From NCBI RefSeq assembly GCF_963924675.1, contig NC_089221.1, forward strand, positions 5,019,851 to 5,083,850: a stretch of 64,000 nucleotides of DNA, in the 5' to 3' direction. The notes under the pieces are model-generated. The model was not told the DNA's origin. It ran no database searches and worked only from the letters and a program-made list of their open reading frames with translations. This stretch comes from Phocoena phocoena. Lineage: Eukaryota; Chordata; Mammalia; Artiodactyla; Phocoenidae. A program made the position numbers and the translations under genes. Below are positions 33,161 to 45,899 of the stretch, one piece after another (position 1 is the stretch's first letter; each line of letters starts with the position of its first letter).

Positions 33161-36100
33161 AATGTAGAAAGAGGAAACCTATATAAAGAGGGATGTGTAA
33201 AGATGGTCACCTTCATGATAATGATGGTTTTCTCAGGGTGGTAACATTCCAAATGATTCCACTTTTGTAAGCAATGTTTATTAAAGGTATTGCTTAATTT
33301 TTTTTTTTGCAATAAGCATGGATCAATTATATGCTCAGAAAACCAAAAGAAAGTTATTTTAATAGCGGGGGGGAAGAAGGTATTTAGAGAGCTCCAAGGT
33401 TACACTGGATGCTGCACGTGGCATGGATTCCCATGTGCCATACCCCTGGTATGTGGGTTTTGACCGCAAAGCCTGCCTCACACTGGTGGTGGGGCGGATG
33501 CTGGGCCACAGTGGGGTCAGGATGATGGCACTGATCCAATGCTTTAGGGGTTGGGCACTGCAGAAAGTGCTTCCAGGCAGGAGGCATATTCAATGAGGGC
33601 TGGGAGGCAGAACCCCTAGTTCCATGCAGTCCCTTGATCTGACGGCAGACCCCAGCCCTCCCTAAGCCCAGTCGCATGTGCTGTGTACTGCACACCTCTG
33701 GGGAGTTGTTGAGCAAGTGGCATCTGTTGCCCACCCCCAGGAGTAAATCACTGCTGCCCACTGCATCTCAGTGTCGGAGTTGCCAAGGAAAAGCTTGCAG
33801 CCAAGCCCTGGATGGGACAATGCTCTTCCCCCGTAGAGACGAGACAGAGCAATGTCAGCTTCTGCAGTAAGCGTTGGCCTCCCAGGGCCGGTGGGTCCCT
33901 CCTGCAGCTGATGCAGGGCTATTGGCCTGCATGTACCTTTCTTGTGCCACAGTGGAAGGTCCCGGTCCACTCCCCACAAGGGACAGATAGAGCAGTGGGT
34001 TGGCCAGATGCCATATGGTACACACTGAAGAGGACCAAAGGAGCACACACTGCATCTGAAGCAGGGACTGACATGCCACACAAGGTCACAGGTCTAGCAC
34101 GGGCTGTGAGGACTCTACCTCTTGGTGAGGAAGCACACCAGGCCCAGGGCCCATTCTTAGGCAGCCTCCAGGGGACCTAAGGAATGAATGCGTGAGTCTG
34201 CCTCTCCGCACTGGGGCATTACTCACTTTGTCTCAGTGCACCTGCCACCACCCCCGGACTGTGACCTTGATGGCCTTGCAAATGCTCCCTGGTGCCAGTG
34301 CATGGGGGCCTGGTGGGTGCTGTGCTGCCGGCGGGCTGGGGTGCAGGACCAGGCCCACAGCACTCTCTGCACAGAGCTGCTCCCAGGGCTGTTCAAGGTA
34401 AGGTGGGTGCGCTCACAACCAGGCCCACAGGCTGGAGGGGGAAGAACACTGCCTGGGGAGCTGGCTGCCCAGAAAGGAGCTGCCTGATTCAAAGGGATGC
34501 GAACATCTAAAGTTGGTGACAATCGGCTCCTGGCTGGGAAAGCAGACAGCAGCTCTTGAGAGACACAGAAACAAAGACCAGCACCTGCCAGGCCACGGGG
34601 GGCTCTGTCTGGCTCTTGACACAACATCCACATGCATCACCCAACCACCGGAGGCTGGTGCCTCTGAACACACATCTGCCGGAGGAGGGGACACGCCATA
34701 GGTCAAAAGGCTTCCTGGAGGCTATCCGCCTGCCTGAACCCTGGCCCTGGACCTGGCCCTGGCTTGGCAACCACAGGTGGGATGGACCCCTGCCCTTTCT
34801 GGCCCCTCTGGAGCCACCTGTGACCCCGGCTCCCACATGCTGCCCATTAGTGGAAGCTGCCCGCCTGTCCCTGCTTCACATCTTGTGAACGCTGGCAGGA
34901 GGCTGGTTCTCTCAATTCTTAGCCCAGCTGGGGGGATGGGAGAAAGAGGACATTGGAAGGGCTTCAAGGCAGGCCTTCTAAGCTGACATTTGCTACCAAT
35001 AAGAATTTGGTTATCGGTGGTGGGAGGGTGTCTCTAAAGACCCGTGAGCCCTGCTCCTGGGCCACGTGCTGGGCAGACAGCAAGCGTTCTCCACACTTCC
35101 CATAGTCACGGGGTGGAGCACAGGCCTGCTGTCTGCTGCTATAAGCTGTTCCTGGTGCACAGAGCGAAGTAACACTCAAGCAAGGAACAAGTCAGCTCTG
35201 ACACCAATGAGAAAGATGATAAATTGAAATGATGAATTTCTGATGCCAGTGCAAAATCAGGTAGGAGGCATCATTTATCAAGTTTCCAGCACAGCCTACA
35301 ATGGAAAGATCTTTGAGGTTTTTGGTTGTTTGTTAGGGAAATTGAAACCTTAACCAAGGGTTTAGATAAAAATTCAGCGTGAGATGTTAATTTAGGAACC
35401 CATGGTTAGGAAGGTATTGGGCTGACTCGTATTAGCTAGGTGCTATTCCTTTGCATTTGTGGTGACACATAAACTATTGATCACATTTGCTGGTACGTGC
35501 TGACATGTCATTTAGCACAGCACAACCTGGCTCCCTAAGAAGTACAATTCATTGTAAGCTTAAAAAGTGATGCCTGTCTCCACAATGCTTCTATTTCCAA
35601 TGCAGCTCAAATCCAAAGCAAGATCCCAGAATCTGCGTGGATTTCGGAGGTGCTGATCATGCCTGGTGACCCACCCCCACTGTTGGATTCCAGCCCCATC
35701 TCCACCAGCACCTGTCAACAGGCTTTAGTGATGACGCATCTGGCCTGCTGGATTTAAGTGTTTGGGAACAGTGATGTCCTGTGATGGAGTTTTCCTGCTC
35801 CTTCTCAAGCTGTCTCTATCACTTCCCTGCCCTGGCTGGACCCCATGTTTGTTAATACTCCCTCCCCAGGTCAGGACTCTTGGCGTTTTGTTTGCTATTA
35901 ATCTGCGTCTGATACACAAAGATGTGTCTCTTGGTTGTGCCTCGATTCCAACCTCAGAGAAGAACAAGTGTATGATAAAACTGAAATGTTAGACCGGAAG
36001 TGATCTCGCTGTGCAGCTGGGTAAATGAGGCCCAGGGGCCTGTGTGACCAATTCAGTCACCAGAAGCTCATGGGCTGGAGTGCAGGTCTCTGGACTTTCA

Positions 36101-36754
36101 ATCCTGGGCTCGTTCCACAATTGTTCAATGTCCCCCATCCTAAAAGCCTGGAGACCTCGCACTGCACACCTCTCCCTCAGTGTGCTGTGCCCGCACTGAA
36201 CAAGCTAATTAAATGGAGCAGTAAGCACCCTGACAGACTCAAAACCCTCTGTATACAACTACTCTGCAGACAGAGAACGAAGTTTGTAATCTGCTTTTAC
36301 AAGTCACTTCCATCTATAGGCTCTGGGCTCCTAAAAACATCCAGTCCCTGAAGGAAACTCCCATCTTTCTGGCTCCCATTAGGTCTGGGGACCCCCGTGG
36401 GCATCATATGTGCGCTTGCAAGAGGTAGTCCAGTGTCACCTCTACCACCCGCCCCCCACCTATGCAGAGGTGTCCACCGCATCCTCGAGGCTGTGCACAG
36501 GAGCTGCATTATGGCGTCCAGCGTCAACCTGGACCACCTCTGAGGCCCTGCTCCTCCTACCTCAGCTGGGCCCACACCTCGCCCAAGACAAGCTTCCGGC
36601 CAGGCTGCTCGTGAGCCAGCACCTGGCCCAGAGTCTGGGAAGTACCAGCACAACACCACCTTCCAGTCACAGCAAGGAGAGCCCCCTCCCTCCCCACTTG
36701 GCCAGGGCCACTCTCCCCCTGAGCACCAAAGCAGCACTGCTTGTCAGGGCTGGG
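33161..36754. other. No gene recognised; GC-rich core at about 33390-34950
   Basis: Open frames up to 139 codons exist on both strands in the GC-rich part, as expected by chance at that composition. A good-looking donor (CAAG/GTAAGG) is at about 34396-34405, but no matching acceptor, conserved protein or start context was seen. Nothing at 35000-36750 is recognised. Confidence 0.45.
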
Positions 36755-37185
36755 CCCTCAGTCAGCTCGGGCTGCCTGAAAAAGCATCACAGACTGGGTG
36801 GCTTGAACAACAGAAGCTGATCATCTCCCAGTTCTGAAAGCAGAAGTCCAAGATCAAGGTGTCTGAAAGGCTGGTTCCTTCTTAGTTTGCTGTAGGCTCC
36901 TCTCCTGGCACCTGGTGGTCTGCTGGCTATCTTCAGCGTTCCTTGGCTTGTAGAAGAATCACCCCAATCGACTTCTGTCTCCATGTTCAAGTGGCCTTCT
37001 ATGTGTGTGGGTGTCCAAATTTCCCCCTTTTTCAAGATACCCACCATGTTGGATCTGGGCCATCCTAACGACCTTGTCTTAACTGGATTTACCTCTGTAA
37101 GGACCCTGTGTACAACACAGGTACTGGGGCCTAGGACTCCAACACATCTTTTCTGGGAGGTGGGGACACAATTCAACCACAACAG
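36755..37185 (-). mobile_element. MLT1-type MaLR LTR
   Basis: The + strand shows the reverse of MLT1: 'cagactgggtggcttgaacaacagaa', then 'agtccaagatcaaggtgtct', 'tgtccaaatttcc' and finally 'gacacaattcaaccacaaca'. Confidence 0.85.
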
Positions 37186-37323
37186 CTGCTGTTGGGTTAG
37201 TCAAAAGGGGGCCTCATACTCAGGGCCTGAGGCTTCCTCTTGGGGCCCTTAAGCTTCTTCATCTCCCTTCCTCCAAGGCATGTTCTCTCTTAGGAGACAG
37301 CACAGTCCCTTGGGCCACCCCTA

Positions 37324-37353
37324 GTGACCACCACCTGGCCAGCAGGTGGTCAC
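37324..37353. promoter_or_regulatory. Interrupted palindrome with two E-boxes (candidate site)
   Basis: Arms GTGACCACC (37324-37332) and GGTGGTCAC (37345-37353) are reverse complements around the palindromic centre CTGGCCAG (37335-37342). E-boxes CACCTG (37332-37337) and CAGGTG (37343-37348) face each other. A dimer-binding site is inferred only. Confidence 0.35.
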
Positions 37354-37864
37354 ACAGACATCTCCGAGTCCAGGCTGGGAGTGGCTTGGGCTCTAGCTGG
37401 ACCCCTGCTGCCCTGGAAAGACTGAAGGACAAGCAAGGTGAGATGGATTTGGGTACCAAAAAGGTGCCATGTTCCTTGGTGTGGCCAGTGGAGCAGGGGG
37501 ATGTCCAGATAACTAGGAGGAGAAGAAGCATCCTTCCAAACAGCCAAGAAAAGTCTTCCTGGTGGCACATCACAGTCCACATGACCAAGAGAGGAAAGCA
37601 AACAGAGGAAAAGAACCATAAGGGCATTGCCACTGAATCTTTTCCTGGAAACCACCATAGAAGGACCGAGTAGGGAAATCAGAACGTACTGAGAAGAGAA
37701 GTTGCTTGGTGCATCGCCCTTAGGGTTCAGTGAAGACCTTGCCCCTGCCCACCATCGGCACAGATGGTCATCTTCACCACACTGAGGTTGTACTGAGGAG
37801 CAGGGCTCTAGGGCAGAAGGACCCTTGGAACCCCAGCTCCGCCCACTCCTCTCTGCCTGGCCTT

Positions 37865-38045
37865 GCTCACATTTGTTTGCTTCTCTGTGCCTTTGCCTCT
37901 TTACCTCTAAAATCTGGATAACAGTAGCTCCCACCTCACTGGGTTGTTATAAGGCTCCAACGAGGTAATACAAACTAGGGACATAGAACAGTGCTTGCCC
38001 AGGACAGAAATGCCCAATAGCTCTTAGCTATGATTATTACTGCAT
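37865..38045 (+). mobile_element. MIR SINE
   Basis: Core 'ctctgtgcctttgcctctttacctctaaaatctggataacagtag', then 'gggttgttataaggctcc' and 'agaacagtgcttgc', all in MIR order. Confidence 0.75.
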
Positions 38046-39045
38046 ACCTTTCTTTACACCTTAAATCATTTAAAATTGTATTTTATTTTTAATATCAAAT
38101 ACTCTATAACCAACACTCAAATCCTTTTGGAAAGAGAATCCACACAGGGCAACCTGCAGTTACCTAGCAGCAGGATGCTGAGGATGTACCACTGTGGTTA
38201 CACTGAGCAAGGCCAGAGAGCCCACCTGCTCTGGCTTTGCTCTCCCTGACGCCCTGGTTCACCCAAGAGCAGACTAGGAAATGTAGTGCCACCTGGCCCC
38301 GAGGACTGGGAGTTGGTATCTTCTCCCAACCCTTCCAAATCCTCTTTTTCCCTCAATCTATTCACCTGGTTGTTTTACTTTAATGCAAATCCATGAATGC
38401 AGAATTTCTCATGAGAAGGCTCTGAGGACTTATTACTTGTTCTGAGTTTTGCAACCATTTCTGTTATGGAGTTTCAAGAAATCTTTTGGGTCCCATTTTT
38501 CTTTTCATCTCCTTCAATTCATTTCACTACAATCCAGTTCAATCTATTCTAGAGATCAAGTTATAAACCTTGATTCTATTCTTGATTTTACCATCCTCAT
38601 GGGGTAAACTGATGAGTTCTTTGTTCAAAGCATTGTGAAGATGGTGGCTTTTTAATCTACCTTGAGTCTGTATCTGCACCACTGTCAACTGTATGCCCCA
38701 CAGTGTTCATGGAGAAGCATCTTCATGTGGCACACTTGGAAATGGGAATTGTATAGCATAGAAAAGAACTATATCCAGAAAAAGAAATACAAATAGAGGA
38801 AAGTTGAGAAATTACCTTTTTGAGACAGGCTAAGAAATCCAGATTGGAGAAGGGCAGGCTGAGTGGGGAAAAGCCCTAAGAACATGGTATAGCAGGTAAA
38901 GGAAAGTTGCAGAAGTGACAGAACTCATACTCATGGGTCACAGGAGAGGTCAGTACCCTGGGCATACCTAACTACAGGAGTAGCTCCAGGTGCCCTGGGA
39001 GCATGCAGGATAAGAACAGAAGAACCAGGGCAAACAACACTTATG
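38046..39045. other. No gene recognised
   Basis: No repeat family or coding frame is supported. AT-rich with several T-rich stretches. Confidence 0.5.
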
Positions 39046-39415
39046 CTTTGTATTAGTCTGCTTGGCTGCTATAACAAATACCACAGACTGGGTGGCTTAA
39101 ACAACAGAAATTTATTTTCTCACAGTTCTGGGTATCAGCATGGTCAATGTCTGCAGAGAGGTCTCTTCCTGGCTTGCAGAGAGCCACCTTCTCACAGTCC
39201 TCACATGGCCTCTTCTTTGTGCCAGCATGGAAATAGAAATCTCTCTTCCTCTTCTTATAAGGCCACCCATCCTATTGGATTAGGGCCCCACCCATTATGA
39301 ATTCATTAAACCTAATTACCTCCTAAAGGCCCTCTCTCCAAGTATGGTCACATTGAGGCTGTAGGGATTCAACTTAGGAATTTTGAAGGGACATGTTCAG
39401 TCCACAGCATGCTTA
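39046..39415 (-). mobile_element. MLT1-type MaLR LTR, nearly complete
   Basis: The + strand shows 'tattagtctgcttggctgctataacaaa', 'cagactgggtggcttaaacaacagaaattt', 'cttcttataaggccaccc' and 'ggacatgttcagtccacagca', which is the whole LTR in reverse. Followed by a (GAGTT)n run near 39448-39467. Confidence 0.9.
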
Positions 39416-40053
39416 AAAAGAGGAGAGATTAAAGAAGGAAAACAATGAGTTGAGTTGAGTTGAGTTTATATGAAACTAATAAGCACAGAGATAATAGGTA
39501 ATAAGTGGTTAGATAGTCATTGAAATGTTTCTGTTTCAATTTGTTTTCTTGGAGGAAACTTGTAAACATGAATTACATATGAATACCATTCTGAAAATCT
39601 TGTGTAACTCCTTTCCTGGACATTTAAAAGAGAAGATCAGCTTTTGGTAGGATATGTGCGCATAGCTTTGACTGGGACTCTGAAGTGTATTAAACAGTTT
39701 AGAACATAATTATGAACACAGTGTGTGTGTTGCACCCATGCTTTCAGACAGGTGTGTGCAGCCTGGGACTCCCACACACTTTCTCTTGTTCAGCTTAGCA
39801 GTCTGGCTACAGGAAGAGGAACCCTCAGTGGTTCTCCCAAAATGGATAAGAAGTCTATGCTGTATGTCTGCAGCCAAGACTTAGGAGTGAGCTTTCCAGG
39901 CCAAGTAGGTGACCCAAATCCATCCATCCAGAAAAGGCAGGAGAACTCACAACCTCAAAGAGCATGTGGTGTCTGTGGGGAGCTTTTCCTTGCTAAACAA
40001 ATTGATTTTGACAAAAGCATTCAGCATCTACTGGGGAATGTGTCTTGTCTTCA

Positions 40054-40641
40054 TGTTACCAAACCAAACTTGGGTCCACTCACCTGAGTGCTGTAAAGCC
40101 AACCTATGGACACCGGGTTGTGGCGAAGGAAAGTGAGGCATTTACTGCAGGGCACAAAGCAAGGAGTCCAGGCAGCTAATGCTCAAAAGACCCAAACGCC
40201 CTGATGGCTTTCAGGGTGAGGGAGGGGAGTTGTGGGGTGCATGATCAGCTTGTGGACATTCTTCTGATTGGTTAGTGGTGAGGTAAATGGGAGTCAACAT
40301 CATCAACCTTCTAGTTCCAACTTGTCTGGGGTCTACGAGCTTGTGGGCAGCATACAGTTAACTTCTTCCACCTGGCAGGGTTTCAGTATCTACAAAACAG
40401 CTCAACGGACATGGTTCAGAAGATGATCTATAGCCCTTGAGGAGGAGCTAAGTGTCCTTGACTTTGTTTAATAGCTAAACTCATTATTTTGCTTTCCTTG
40501 ACAGTTTTCCCTTCTTTCTGCATTTTCTCACTTCTCTGATTAAATTTATTTTTTGAAACTTGGGGAAACCCTGGAAGCTAAAGTTTTTCTACAGAAAAGA
40601 GTCAGGTGGAGGACATGGGGGCAGGGTCTTGTTCAGTTACT
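40054..40641 (-). mobile_element. Solo LTR of a class I ERV, reverse orientation, with 4-bp target duplication
   Basis: Starts on the + strand with TGTTACCAAACC, the complement of the 3' end of the LTR at 19466-20108, and stays homologous to its 5' end. TTCA flanks both sides (40050-40053 and 40642-40645), a 4-bp duplication as expected for class I. The outer base at the LTR 5' end is A instead of T, probably mutation. The poly(A) signal found in the other copy has decayed here. No viral coding sequence adjoins. Confidence 0.82.
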
Positions 40642-40645
40642 TTCA

Positions 40646-43600
40646 TACAGCTCCACCCTGACCTCTGCTGCTCCTGCTCCTGACCTGGACCAGGGGTGTC
40701 TGTGAATGCTTCACCCAGCTCTCACTTCAGGAATGAGGTGATATTTTGCTATAACTAAGGATGCCCACTGCATACCATCTCCTGGGCTTCAGCACAAGCA
40801 GGAACTGGGAGAATGGGCTGGCTCTGTTGCTGCTGCTCCTGGAGCTTTTCAGGAGTGGCTCAGCGCCTTCACTTGTTTTTTTTTTTGTTTTTTTTTTTTT
40901 CCTCAGCATCCTCTGCACAGCACCCAGCCTAGTTCCATGGACTGCACAGCACCCAGCCCAGTTCCATGGAAGCATGTCCTTTTCAGAAGCTTTTCCATGA
41001 AAAGAAGACCTCAAAGAGCTTTTGCTTTTTAAAACATTCGACTGTCTCTCCCTAACCTTCCTTCACACCAATATAATCCCCTAAGGATGGTGCTTCTGAG
41101 TTGGCTTTTATCATTACTTACCCTTAACTAGGCAGACCTTAATGAAATCATCAAATCAAATTGTGTCTTTTGCATCATAATTATGATTGTCATACAAAAG
41201 AGAGCCATGATTTATTCTTTTGTTGATCAGATATGTATGGGTCCTCATAACTGCCAGTGCATTTTACATTAAGTGATGGTTTGATCTTGTCTGGGCTGAA
41301 TCACATTGTACCTTTTACCCCCATGATCTTTTTTTCTATTTATTTAAAACACATTTGTTTGTGTCTGGAAATTGGCTAGGTAACTTGACAAATTTATCCA
41401 ATTTATAAAGGTCTCTTGTAGCGTCTTGTTTATGTGCACTAAAAGAACACTCTCACTTTCTCTGGCCCTGTTTCTGTTGCTGTTTGCTTTATCGAGTTTT
41501 GCATTTGGAATTGTCACCCGAAACGGTCCTGTCATGAGCATTAGTCATGCATACCTTCCAGCACTTCTCCTCCAAGAAGAATGACTCCAAAAGTTTCATT
41601 GTAAAATTTTGCCCCAGGAATCTTCCACCCCGAGTAAACATTCCAGATCTAGAACAAACTATCCTTTACCACAAAAAAAAATGTGGTACAGCATCATTTC
41701 TCAGTATCCTCAAAAAAGAAGGATGGAATTTACTTACTATATGAATTATCCTTTTTTAAAATAATTCTAACCCACTAATTAAAATTAATTGAATAAAGAC
41801 TCCAAACAGAACAAAGGTGTTAGCTTTTGAAATTATTTCCTGAACTTGCCTTTCTGGGAAATAAATTTCAAACTATTTCTAAATAACCTTTTCCACCTCA
41901 AACACAATTTCTTAGATTAATGCAATTAATGTCTACAAAAAAAGTTAAATATTTTGAATAAATAATAACTGGTTTATGGTTCTGAAAAACAAAATGGAGA
42001 AAAATTAGGACTGCTAAATTTTGGTCCGTACTTGGACAGCAGCCAGCATTTATTCATTCTCGTTTATTTATTCATTGGATTTTTTGCTCTAAGCCATGAA
42101 CAAATTCATATTTCTAAGTTAGATGTTACCAAAATATTCATTTTGCACTTTGAGCTTTTTTGTTGTTTTTTTTGTTTGTTTGTTTGTTTTAGTGAAATGA
42201 GTGGAAGCTCAATTACATTTAAAGAGCATGAAGGCCTGTTAGGTTAACATTAACATCAGTTCTCAGTGACCGAATCTCAGATTATTGTTTAGTAAAAGCA
42301 ACGTAGCCAGTGGCTGCTCACACCCAGTCGTTTGCTATGCTGGGCTGCATGTCCTTCTGTGTGATTTCTTGAGGATGCTTTCTATGCCATCTGCACAGTG
42401 CCTTCCAGGGCATGGCTCTGGCCTCTACAGCCTCTTCCAGAACTCTGCTCATTCATTTCTAAAAGCACCTGTCACTTAGATAAAGTATGGTAACAACATC
42501 TGCAAATGGAGGCTGATCTCAGAGCATGAGTGGTGCTGATATTTCCAAGGTCCTGGCGGCATCTGCATCCCATCCTCCTCACCGTGGCTGTTCCCGGACA
42601 CCATGACACGGACGTCCCCATGAACTCCCTGCCCCGGCTCACTGTGAGCCTTCTGTGGCCCCCCGTATGTCTGCACTAAGATTCTCATGGCATAAAACTG
42701 GTGTGTTTCATCCCTGGACCACAGGCAGGAGAGGTGCCTGTCTCACTTCTGTCCTCCCTGCCCATCTCATAGGGCAGCAGGAACATAGACAGAATCAATG
42801 CGTATTGATCAATGAATGGATTAATGAATGGACCAAGGATGTTGTCTGGAAAACAATGGGATTTTCTCAGCCTTTAAAAAGGTTTTCCAGGAACTCATTT
42901 ATGAACCCAAATAATCATACTCCCCAAATTTTAATCAGATACTGTCTGACGTTGGGGACAAAGACACAAGCATTGGGGAAATTCAGTTGCTGTGATGGTT
43001 ATTCCGCATCCCTCTCACTCACCATAGACCCCTCCTCTACCCAGCTGTGCCCTGCTCTGTGCCTTGGGGGTGAAGTCTTTGGCTGCATCATCAAGGCTGC
43101 CTCGACTTCTGGCTTGAGATGAGGTTTAGCCACGGAGTCACTGACAGATCTGGGAATTGGAAGGAAGAAAGTTCAAGGCATTTCTTCTCCACCCTCTCCC
43201 TGCCTTGGCCACCTTGTTCTGCCTCTTCCAAAGTTCCAGCCATCACTGACATGGAGCGATGGTTGGGAACAGTTCCCTCTTCCCTGGGGGATTCCATGCA
43301 CTCGCTGGCTGTCTTAACCCTGGCTGCACCTCTAGAGCCTGTTTACTAAGGACTCTGATGGACACAGATCCCTACTTCTCACCTGACATCCAAATGAACT
43401 CAAGATTTATATATAAAAATTTAGACCATATGAGCACTAACCTAGAATGTAAGTATCAGGGGATCTTGGGCGTCAAGAAGGCTCTCTGGCGCTGAAAATG
43501 GAAACTATAAAGAAAAACAAGACAGCTGTGTCTAAGAAAGTTTAACTTCTATACTCTAAAAATACCGCCTATGGTAAACATAGCAAAGAGCCATTTACCC

Positions 43601-45234
43601 CAAATCTAAATCTCATTCCTCCCTACTCTTGATTCCTAACAGAACCCGGTTTTGTTCAGGGATGCATTTAGCCAGTTGTTCCTGGGGAGAAGGCTCACCC
43701 CAGTCCCTGGTCTGGGTACCAATGGGTCTACACCCACTACTCTCACCTGTGTCCCTGGCTGATGCTTTGTTTTGACACAGTCATGCTTTGTTTGACACAG
43801 TTGGCCAAAGAGACCTGTTGCAAAATCGTCCCTCTCCTCACCCCCAAAATTAGGTTTCCCTCTCTCCTTTTGCTCAAAATGATGGCTGTTCATTCATTCA
43901 TCACTCATTCATATATTGATTCCATCTGTACATACATTGAATACTGTCAACAAAGGCTTCAGTGTCTACATCCAAAACAATATTTATTTAAAGGTGTTTG
44001 AGAGCAGACTTGAGACAAACACCTTCTCCATCAAAGGAGATCAATCCTTTAAAAGGAAAGCAGCCTGAAACATCAGTGAAACCCCCAGCATCTCTCTTGA
44101 CTGTGGTCATCTGGGTCAGGGGCTGCTCAAAATTATTTAACAAGATCAAAATATAAAGAAAAAAAAAAAAAACAAGAGAAGCTCAGATACTGGGGCACTC
44201 CATGATGTCTGTTTAATATGATAAGGAAAAAAAGGAGCAGAAGAGAGACATTTTCTATTATTTATTATATCCCTCAGGCAGCCAAATCAAAGCCCCAGCT
44301 TCCTTTAAAAAGAGCAGATGCACTGGCAGCAAACTTTCTGACCCACAGACGTGGATGTGGCTACTTGACTGCCAAACAACTTTTTGCCTGTGGTCAGCAC
44401 GGAAGCCTTGAGAATACCGTGTTTTTCCACACTGGTGAAAGACACAATTTCTCATATGTCAGATGATTCCCAGTTTTCAAGCAATAGAAACAAACAAAGA
44501 AAAACAAAACAAAACTTGGAGTGCCCTGCTGAGGTCAGAGGAAGGTAGACATATTAACCAACTGGTCCACAAAGAGGATGAAATCAATCAACCACGCACA
44601 TTGTCCTGAAGGAAAACTCAGGCTACTTGATTCTTCTCCTTAGGTCAGAATTTCAAAGCCACCTTTCCACATGCCGTGTCCTGCCCCCTCCCAGTTCTCT
44701 TCTGAGGGCAAAGCCCCTCGCCCCCCACCTCCCTTACTACCTCCCCTTCCTTCTGGACACTGTCCTGAGGTCACCACCAAGAGCTTTAGCCCATCCTGGT
44801 TTTACCCAAACTCCTGTTTTCAACCTTGGCAACATGAATATCTGTGGCATAACACAAGGACAAATTGTTAAGAAGAGTGTATATTTAGCAGAAAATTGTT
44901 TAAAGCCATAAATAATTAAAATAGATACATTCTCACAAATTATGCATATGTGTGTGTTCTTTTAAGCATAATAATTATTACTCATTTATTTTTATGTTAT
45001 TAGCATGTCCAGATATTCTAAATACACATATTAGGTTATTTCATTTATCAAAAAGTTGGTATTCATGGCATTCAGCTAACATCTACTGTTTTGCTTGCCT
45101 CTTTCCTGGAATAGCATCCCTTTCTTTTGGCAAACTGACCCCCACCTCCATGTGGTTCTACTGGAGATGGTTAATCAGAGAGAGACAGAAAACAGCATGC
45201 CAGTTAGGTGAGGGCTCTGGAGGCAGACCCCATG
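40646..45234. other. About 4.6 kb with no gene recognised
   Basis: Contains a T-rich tract (40876-40901), a 29-bp tandem duplication (40913-40970), a (TTTG)n run near 42165-42190 and a 21-bp imperfect duplication near 43763-43802. AT-rich 41100-41560 looks single-copy. No coding unit or known repeat family is supported. Confidence 0.5.
40913..40970. repeat. 29-bp tandem duplication, two copies, one mismatch
   Basis: Copies at 40913-40941 and 40942-40970, each starting CTGCACAGCACCCAGCC and ending AGTTCCATGGA. Confidence 0.95.
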
Positions 45235-45315
45235 AGGTTGGTACTATTATTCTAATGAAAACGATGAGGAAATTGAAACCTAGAGAGGTTATAAAACTCT
45301 CCGAAGGTCAGACAG
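45235..45315 (-). mobile_element. MIR fragment
   Basis: 'gatgaggaaattgaaacctagagaggttataaaactctccgaaggtcag' is the complement of the MIR core. Confidence 0.65.
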
Positions 45316-45444
45316 TGTTTAACTTTTTTTGTAAGAAACTAATACAGGCCCTGCTTCTCCCAGTTTCCAACTATCAAGGTCAATTCAAACCATACCTCTC
45401 CATGTTCAACCAGAGAGGGGAAAAAAAGCCTTACTTTTTTGAAC

Positions 45445-45860
45445 TGCTGAATTATTTTCCTAGGGCTGCCTTAATAAATTATTGCAACACTGGTGTCTTT
45501 AAACAGCAGATCTTTATTCTCTCACAGTCTGGAGACCACAAGTCAGAATCCCCCTGAAGACTCCAGGGGAAAATCTACTCCATGCCTCTTTCAGCTTCTG
45601 GTGGCTCTGGACGCATCTAGGCTTGAGGATGCATCACTCCAAAGCTGCCTCTTCCTCTCATTTCTTCTTCTCTGTCTCTCTGTGTGTCCTCTCTTGTAAC
45701 CTTCAGGCCACCATCAATGGACTTAGGGCCCATCCTAAATTCAGGATGATCTCATCTCAAGATCCTTAACTTATTTACATCTGCAAAGACCTAATTTCCA
45801 GCAAGGCCCTGTTCTGAGGCTCCATGAATTCTATGGGGACACCATTCATCTCACTACATA
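45445..45860 (-). mobile_element. MLT1-type MaLR LTR
   Basis: Reverse of MLT1: 'attattttcctagggctgccttaataaattattgcaac', 'aaacagcagatctttattctctcacag', 'aggatgatctcatctcaagatcc' and 'ggggacaccattcatctcac'. More diverged than the copy at 39046-39415. Confidence 0.8.
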
Positions 45861-45899
45861 TGCTTACAGCTGAAAGAGAGATTTCACTTTCACGCTGTT

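Noticed and set aside
33384..34081. Possible retroviral pol remnant on the - strand
   Set aside because: A short SDQGT-like string can be read in one frame, but the residues around it do not follow an integrase or polymerase pattern. Too weak to call.
44952..45557. 201-codon open frame on the + strand
   Set aside because: No recognisable domain or signal and no splice or promoter context. It runs from unique AT-rich DNA across a MIR relic and into an MLT1 LTR, so a chance frame is more likely.
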